Below are positions 59,013 to 64,000 of a stretch of 64,000 bases of DNA, in pieces (the stretch's first letter is position 1; every line of letters starts with the position of its first letter). The position numbers and the translations under genes were made by a program. This DNA is from Planctomycetota bacterium (GTDB taxonomy: Bacteria > Planctomycetota > UBA1135 > JACQFD01), in the NCBI GenBank assembly GCA_016792805.1, contig JAEUHX010000061.1, positions 124,001-188,000 of the forward strand, given 5' to 3'. The notes under the pieces are model-generated. The model worked only from the letters and a program-made list of their open reading frames with translations, was not told the origin of the DNA and searched no databases.

Positions 59013-62000
59013 ATGGCGATGAAGCTCCGCATGCCTCCCGTCTGGGCCTTCCTGCTCTTGATCGGGCTTGTTGTTTTCTTGATCTGCATTCTTCTGTTCG
59101 ACGGGGAGTGGGGCGAGCGAATCCTCTGGTCCCTCGGCGTTGCGGCGCCCCCGCTCGCGGCCGGAGCCATCTGGGGATTGATGGCCTATCTCGGACAGCG
59201 CGGGCGCGGCAAGGCGCTCTTCACGAGCCTCAAGAGGGGACATGATGCACAAATCGCGGCGGCCGCTCCCGGTCAGGCTCGAGAGACTCTGAAGGAGCAG
59301 CAGGAGCGCTGGCAGAAGAACCTCGATCGGCTGCGCCAGGCCTGCGTCGATGTGTACGAGCACCCGTTTTATGTGCTCATCGGCGAGCCGGGTTCCGGCA
59401 AGACGACGACGCTGCGCGAGTGCGGCTTGCCTTTCCCGCCCGACGGGCGCCTGAAAGGGCTCGGCGGCACGCGCGATTGCGATTGGTTCTTTTTCAAGGG
59501 TGCGACGGTCCTCGACACGGCGGGGCGCTGGACGATCTCCGACTCGCTTCGCGGAGAGTCTGGATGGCCCGAATTCCTGAAACAGCTTCGCCGCGCGCGG
59601 CCGCAGTGTCCGGTGAATGGAATCATTATTGTGGTTCCCTCCGACCGGCTCCTCGAAGATCCGCCGGATCGAATCGCCGAGAAGGCCACGATTATTCGCA
59701 GCAAGCTTTCGGAACTGCAGAGCGAGCTGGGGCTCCAGGTGCCGGCGCATCTGCTCATTACAAAAGCTGACAAGATTCCCGGCTTCGTGCAGTTCTTTAG
59801 CTTCCTCGAGGATGACGAGCGGCAGCAGCTCGTCGGCTGGGCGCCGCAGGGAGATCCCTACGAGCCGTTCGACCCCGCGGCGTTTTCCTCGATCTTCGAT
59901 GACTTCGTGGAGAAGCTGGCCCTCGCCGAGAACCGGGCGCTCTTGCATCATTTCGATCACGAGGGCGCCGCGCGCACGATCACCCGCTTCCCGGAGGAGA
60001 TTCGTAAGATTCAGCGGGCGCTGCAGACCTACGTCGAGACGATCTTCACATCGTACGACGTCGAGGACGGCTCCATCTTCCGCGGCTTCTTCTTCTCGAG
60101 CGCGACGCAGGAGGCGAGTGCTCTCGAGGCGATCTTCGGCAGCCGCAAGGCGAAGCCGGTTGCCTACTTCGTGCGCGATTTTTATCAGCATCGCGTCTTC
60201 CCCGAGCGCGGGCTGGCGCGGCCGTCGACGCGGCGCGAACGCCACAATGAGAAGATGAAGGCCACCGTGCTGGCGGTGAGCTCCGTGGCGCTGTCCGTCG
60301 TCGGCGGGCTTTTACTGCTCTTTGCTGCCTCCAATCTCGATGGTTTGCGCAAGTTCACCAGCTCGCTCAAGCCGGAGGAGCTGGCGGGTGCAGGCAAGCA
60401 AGGCTGGGAGAAGGTGAAGGGGACGCGCGACTCGTGGCTTGAGGCCAAGACGAGCTACGAGACGTTTCGCGCAGATCTGCAACAAAAGAAGAACGCACTT
60501 ATTCGAGGTCTCGACCTCGGCGAGATTGGGCGGCAGTGGGATGCGAAAGCTCGTGAGGCGGCGTTCCATCGATGGCCGCAGTGGGTGCTGGATGCGCTGG
60601 ATGAAGACCATCAAACGGCTGTGACGAGGCTTAAGGGCCCAGCAACGCTCGTCGCGGCCGATGCGACGCCTGCCCAATTATTGGAGGCAGCGGCGGCATC
60701 TATTCAGCGCTTGGCGGTTTGGCGCGTCGGAGTGCAACGCCTGCTGGATCTCTCCAATGGAAGCTTACTGAAGAGGGTCGTTCCCGATCCGAGCGCCCCG
60801 CCTCCCGCCGACGCGAAGGCGCAGCAGCAGGACCGGGAGCAGCGCGAGAAGATCGCGAAGAATTATTGGCTTTCGCTTCAAGCGCTCGCCCGCGAGGACG
60901 CCTCGATCACAGAAACGGAACGCGATCCGAAGGCGGTGACCTTCGCGGCGGAGTTTGCAGGGGCTCGGCTGACGAAGGGAGATTCCAAGGACCAGGCATT
61001 CCTCGACCAGGCGCCGTGGCGCGCCAGCGCGGAGAAGCGCCTCTCCGACTGGACGCCAGCGGAGATCATCGATCTGTGGAAAGGCGTTGTCGCCGTCGCC
61101 TACGACAAGAATCGCTGGACGGGCCGGACTTGGGCCCAGCTCGCCGAGGCTTTTCATGCGAGCGTCGCCTCGCTTGAGAGGTCCACCATGCTCGAGATCG
61201 ACGGCACACGCGCCTTCTCCGACGTGGATCGCGCGAAGATCCAGATGGAGTGCGCCAAGGCGCTGCGCGACGGAATCCGCGTCGCCGCCGACGAAGTGCG
61301 CGTGCGAGGCGATGTGAAGCCGAGCGGCGGCACGCAGCGCAAGTCTCTGGCGGCTGATATCCAGGCGGTGCTGAAGTGGGCTCCTGAACCGGATGTCGAT
61401 TTTGTGTGGTGCGATCTGCTCTGGCGCGATGCCTATCGCAACGAGCTGAACGCCGAGCAAGAGAAGTCGCCGATGTGGGTGATCGTGCAGGGAGCTATCG
61501 AATCGCTCAGTATCCTGCCGATTCCCGACGCAGCCATGAGGTCGCCGGAGCCGCCGTTCCTTCTGTGGGCGATTGAAGGGCTCGAGCAGTTCCTTACCGA
61601 TGCCAAAGTGCAACATTGGGACACGCGGCGTTGGAATGGTGAGCTCGATTTGTTGAACAATGAGTCTCCAAAGCGCACACAGCCTTCCGCATTCAAGCGC
61701 TCGATCGAGCGAATGGCTCGCGGCGTCGAGACTCTCGAGGCGCTGCTGCCCAGACTGCAGGATAAAGATCTGCTCTTTAACAAAGCGACCCGGCTCCTAC
61801 GAGCCTATGAGCGCCAGAGCGGACTCTTCCTGCATTATTGGTTCCTTCGGCGCGGCGAGACGCTCTCCGAGGGAACGAGCCCGCGGGAGCTCGACGAGTT
61901 CGTGCAGGACGCTTTCTCCAAGAAGGCGATGGGCGGCATCGCTCTCATCGCCATCGATCGCCGAGTATCGGATCACCTCTCCGAGCTGGATAAGAGGCGG

Positions 62001-63500
62001 CCACGCTCAGGCGACTCTACGGAGCAGGTTACGTGGGATACTTATCTTACGGAATGCATTAAAAACGACCGATTTCCATTGCTGCTCCTCGCTTCCGACG
62101 GCTGGGATGGCGCATGGAATCAAGTCCTTAAATATGTCGACGACTCAAAAGCCAATGACCTGCGCGATCTCAAGTCGAATCGCGATCGGATCCATGGCGA
62201 TGTTCATCGATATGTGACCACGGTTCTGGATAAGTACCGTGAGTTGCTGGCGAAGGGGCTCAACTTCCGTGTGGAAGAGGCGCCTCAGTGGCCAGAGGTG
62301 AAGAGCTCCGCCGACGCCGTCAAGCTGCTGGAGACCCAGCGCTCCGCCTTCAAGGCCCGCCTGGTGAACCTGCAACAAAGCATTGCGCGCGCCGTCGACG
62401 GGCCTAAGGCGACCTTGGCAGCGTTGAGCGATCGTATGCGCGGACATCAGTGGCTGTTCCCGCCGGGGCACGGTTTCAATTTTGCCCAGCCGCTTGTCGA
62501 CCGCGAAATCACGCCCGAGGAGATGGAGAAGTATCAAACACAGCTCGCCAAAGCCTTCGAGCACGCTCTCGAGAAGGCGCGCACGGGCAATGGCGGGAAA
62601 GGTGACTTCACCGGCACCTGGGGCGAGGATCTCGCCGGCGATATCGAGTGGGCGAAAGCCGACCTCGAATCGCTTCGAGTGCATTGCGATCAGGGAATCG
62701 TGGGCTCCGATCGCGCGGCTACAAAAGCGCGCGTTGAGTCGAGCGCTCAGGATCTCCGCGCGAAGATCAAGGAGATCATTGAGCGCCGCCCCGTGGCTCC
62801 TCGGGCGCAGCTTATTCTGACGATCGACGAGCTCGTTCTCGTCTCAGAGCGGCTCAAGACGTTGGGCGAGTGGGCCGAGCTGTATCGACAGAACAAACAG
62901 GTTCTCGCTGCCGTCGCGATCAAAAATGCGAACGGTGCAAGCAAGGCGGCCGCCGAGTTCGTCGACGAGGGGCTTCAGGCGATCGGCCGAATGTTTGAGG
63001 CGTCGGGCGCCGGCATCAAGGCCGATTTGCGGCAAGCGCGCGCGCGCGTTTTCCGGGCGCAGATGGAGCTCGAGCAGGTCTTCGACCCGGAGGACAAAGT
63101 CAAAGATATCTTCGACGTCTCTGTAGGGATGCGCGTGCGAGTGGGCGGCGTCGAGAAGGCGTTCGAGTCGCGAGACGCCTCGGGCAAGATTCTGTGGCGT
63201 CTTGACGTCGATTGGTCGGTGCCGCCGAGCGGCGCGTCCACAGCTGGTCTCAAGATGGAGTTCGTCGATCTCAAGATTCCAGGAGCGCCGAGCTCCACGG
63301 TTCTCTGGGATGCGACTGCCTCCGATTGGTGGCCTCTCGAAGGGCGCCTCAAGGGTGCCCTCAAGGACAAGCTCGGAGACGGCACCGAGATCAAGCTCGA
63401 CTTCGCCGTCAAGCTGGTACAGGACGCCGACCGCAAAGCCATGGACGATCTCATTCGGTGGCTTTCCACGTGGAGCGGCGTTGTGCTCCAGTTCCCGTGA
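59013..63500 (+). CDS. tssM: T6SS membrane protein TssM (IcmF/VasK)
   Basis: This protein is 1495 residues from ATG 59013, a little longer than most TssM proteins. There are two N-terminal membrane helices (7-26 and 38-62) and a third near 417-440 (LAVSSVALSVVGGLLLLFA). Between them lies a cytoplasmic NTPase-like domain with Walker A GEPGSGKTT near residue 124, DTAGRW, and TKADKIPGF, all of which look intact. After helix 3 there is a long periplasmic region, mostly helical and ending in a beta-rich C-terminal domain (FVDLKIPGAPSS, WWPLEGRLKGALK). It spans the periplasm and meets the outer-membrane lipoprotein. Confidence 0.94.
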   Translation: MAMKLRMPPVWAFLLLIGLVVFLICILLFDGEWGERILWSLGVAAPPLAAGAIWGLMAYLGQRGRGKALFTSLKRGHDAQIAAAAPGQARETLKEQQERWQKNLDRLRQACVDVYEHPFYVLIGEPGSGKTTTLRECGLPFPPDGRLKGLGGTRDCDWFFFKGATVLDTAGRWTISDSLRGESGWPEFLKQLRRARPQCPVNGIIIVVPSDRLLEDPPDRIAEKATIIRSKLSELQSELGLQVPAHLLITKADKIPGFVQFFSFLEDDERQQLVGWAPQGDPYEPFDPAAFSSIFDDFVEKLALAENRALLHHFDHEGAARTITRFPEEIRKIQRALQTYVETIFTSYDVEDGSIFRGFFFSSATQEASALEAIFGSRKAKPVAYFVRDFYQHRVFPERGLARPSTRRERHNEKMKATVLAVSSVALSVVGGLLLLFAASNLDGLRKFTSSLKPEELAGAGKQGWEKVKGTRDSWLEAKTSYETFRADLQQKKNALIRGLDLGEIGRQWDAKAREAAFHRWPQWVLDALDEDHQTAVTRLKGPATLVAADATPAQLLEAAAASIQRLAVWRVGVQRLLDLSNGSLLKRVVPDPSAPPPADAKAQQQDREQREKIAKNYWLSLQALAREDASITETERDPKAVTFAAEFAGARLTKGDSKDQAFLDQAPWRASAEKRLSDWTPAEIIDLWKGVVAVAYDKNRWTGRTWAQLAEAFHASVASLERSTMLEIDGTRAFSDVDRAKIQMECAKALRDGIRVAADEVRVRGDVKPSGGTQRKSLAADIQAVLKWAPEPDVDFVWCDLLWRDAYRNELNAEQEKSPMWVIVQGAIESLSILPIPDAAMRSPEPPFLLWAIEGLEQFLTDAKVQHWDTRRWNGELDLLNNESPKRTQPSAFKRSIERMARGVETLEALLPRLQDKDLLFNKATRLLRAYERQSGLFLHYWFLRRGETLSEGTSPRELDEFVQDAFSKKAMGGIALIAIDRRVSDHLSELDKRRPRSGDSTEQVTWDTYLTECIKNDRFPLLLLASDGWDGAWNQVLKYVDDSKANDLRDLKSNRDRIHGDVHRYVTTVLDKYRELLAKGLNFRVEEAPQWPEVKSSADAVKLLETQRSAFKARLVNLQQSIARAVDGPKATLAALSDRMRGHQWLFPPGHGFNFAQPLVDREITPEEMEKYQTQLAKAFEHALEKARTGNGGKGDFTGTWGEDLAGDIEWAKADLESLRVHCDQGIVGSDRAATKARVESSAQDLRAKIKEIIERRPVAPRAQLILTIDELVLVSERLKTLGEWAELYRQNKQVLAAVAIKNANGASKAAAEFVDEGLQAIGRMFEASGAGIKADLRQARARVFRAQMELEQVFDPEDKVKDIFDVSVGMRVRVGGVEKAFESRDASGKILWRLDVDWSVPPSGASTAGLKMEFVDLKIPGAPSSTVLWDATASDWWPLEGRLKGALKDKLGDGTEIKLDFAVKLVQDADRKAMDDLIRWLSTWSGVVLQFP

Positions 63501-63509
63501 CCGGCAGCC

Positions 63510-64000
63510 ATGACCCTCGGCTTTGGAAAACCCACCATTCGAGCCTTCGGCAAGCTGCCGATCGCCGGCGACTTCCTGTCCTACGGCGCCTTCCGCGGTG
63601 TTGCGGAGGAATGGCGCAATTGGATGTCGGCGGCGTTCGCGGATGAGGTCACCACCTCGAGCCGGTCACTTACCAATCGGATTTATCGCTTTTGGTATCG
63701 TGGCGATCATTCCGGATTATTGAGGACTCCCGTCGCGGGCTTTCTGATGGACAGCGCCGACCGCCTCGGGCGACGCTTTCCATTCTCTTGGTACACGACC
63801 GTGTCGGCCGCCGGGCGCGGCGGCGATGGCGCGCTGCGCGGCGCATTCGCTTCGTGGGGTGCGTTGGCCGGCCTGCTTCCGAAGCTCTCCACGGTCGATT
63901 CCGCCGACGATTTATATAAGACGCTCGATGGCGCGCCGCTGACACGCCTTCTGGCGCAGGAGCTGCCGGCGAGCCAGGGCTCCGACGCCACGATCGGCGA
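63510..64000 (+). CDS. tagF: T6SS-associated protein TagF (ImpM family), partial at window end
   Basis: The ATG is at 63510, nine bases after the tssM stop, and the reading frame is open to the window end (163 codons). IRAFGKLPIAGDFLSYGAF is the ImpM/TagF opening motif, followed by GVAEEWRNWMSAAF, YRFWYRGD and LLRTPVAGFLMDSADRLGRRFPFSWY, all in family order. TagF is a post-translational repressor of T6SS firing in systems that also use PpkA/PppA phosphorylation. Its presence with the kinase gene at 37429-40782 supports that kind of control here. Whether a PppA domain is fused at the missing C-terminus cannot be seen. Confidence 0.88.
   Translation, partial: MTLGFGKPTIRAFGKLPIAGDFLSYGAFRGVAEEWRNWMSAAFADEVTTSSRSLTNRIYRFWYRGDHSGLLRTPVAGFLMDSADRLGRRFPFSWYTTVSAAGRGGDGALRGAFASWGALAGLLPKLSTVDSADDLYKTLDGAPLTRLLAQELPASQGSDATIG

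Overview
The window is GC-rich, densely coded bacterial chromosome and most resembles Planctomycetota. The evidence is a ThuA / membrane-bound-dehydrogenase-like / HEAT / c-type cytochrome fusion (16201-20364), a planctomycete-style cytochrome fused to a formylglycine-generating-enzyme (FGE) fold (28713-31415), a lipase maturation factor protein, a ClpC/McsA pair, and many genes without a clear Shine-Dalgarno sequence. The assignment rests on gene content; no rRNA gene is present.

Layout. 1-4.3 kb (mostly minus strand) is accessory: a TIGR04255-family cassette, an anchored W/G/Y-repeat protein, and a frameshifted fragment of a paralogue of that protein. 4.3-9.4 kb holds one 1716-residue SF2 helicase with zinc motifs and a C-terminal Vsr/DUF559-like nuclease domain. 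9.45-15.4 kb (minus) carries a DCC oxidoreductase, a locus of three carboxylate-amine/ATP-grasp-type ligases, a secreted beta-propeller protein and an OsmC protein, followed by a decayed AAA/DUF4143 ATPase. 16.2-26.6 kb (plus) carries the big cytochrome fusion, lipase maturation factor, esterase, glycogen branching enzyme and an MFS transporter. 26.8-31.8 kb holds an intact AAA/DUF4143 ATPase, a 33-bp tandem repeat, and a cytochrome-FGE protein whose C-terminus looks like the variable region of a diversity-generating retroelement (DGR). A truncated Avd-like fragment lies just downstream and ends in a 25-bp perfect inverted repeat. 31.8-37.3 kb (minus) is housekeeping: clpC, mcsA, murD, a PEGA lipoprotein and tRNA-Ser(GCT).

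37.4-64.0 kb (plus) is a nearly complete type VI secretion system (T6SS). The order is a kinase with one intact and two degenerate kinase-like domains, tssA, tssB, tssC, hcp, a second hcp, tagJ, tssE, tssF, tssG, tssH, an unrecognised 1150-residue zinc-motif protein, a TssJ-like lipoprotein, tssK, tssL, tssM and tagF (cut by the window end). The first hcp is flanked by strong hairpins. VgrG, PAAR, PppA and a separate Fha protein are not in the window. TagF next to a kinase suggests post-translational control by phosphorylation.

A 142-bp structured element occurs twice (12323-12464 and 25025-25166). Both copies have the same length and similar ends, and their internal stems differ in sequence but still pair. 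The most interesting items are the T6SS kinase and the 1150-residue protein, the probable DGR remnant, the structured repeat, the helicase-nuclease fusion and the TIGR04255 cassette.
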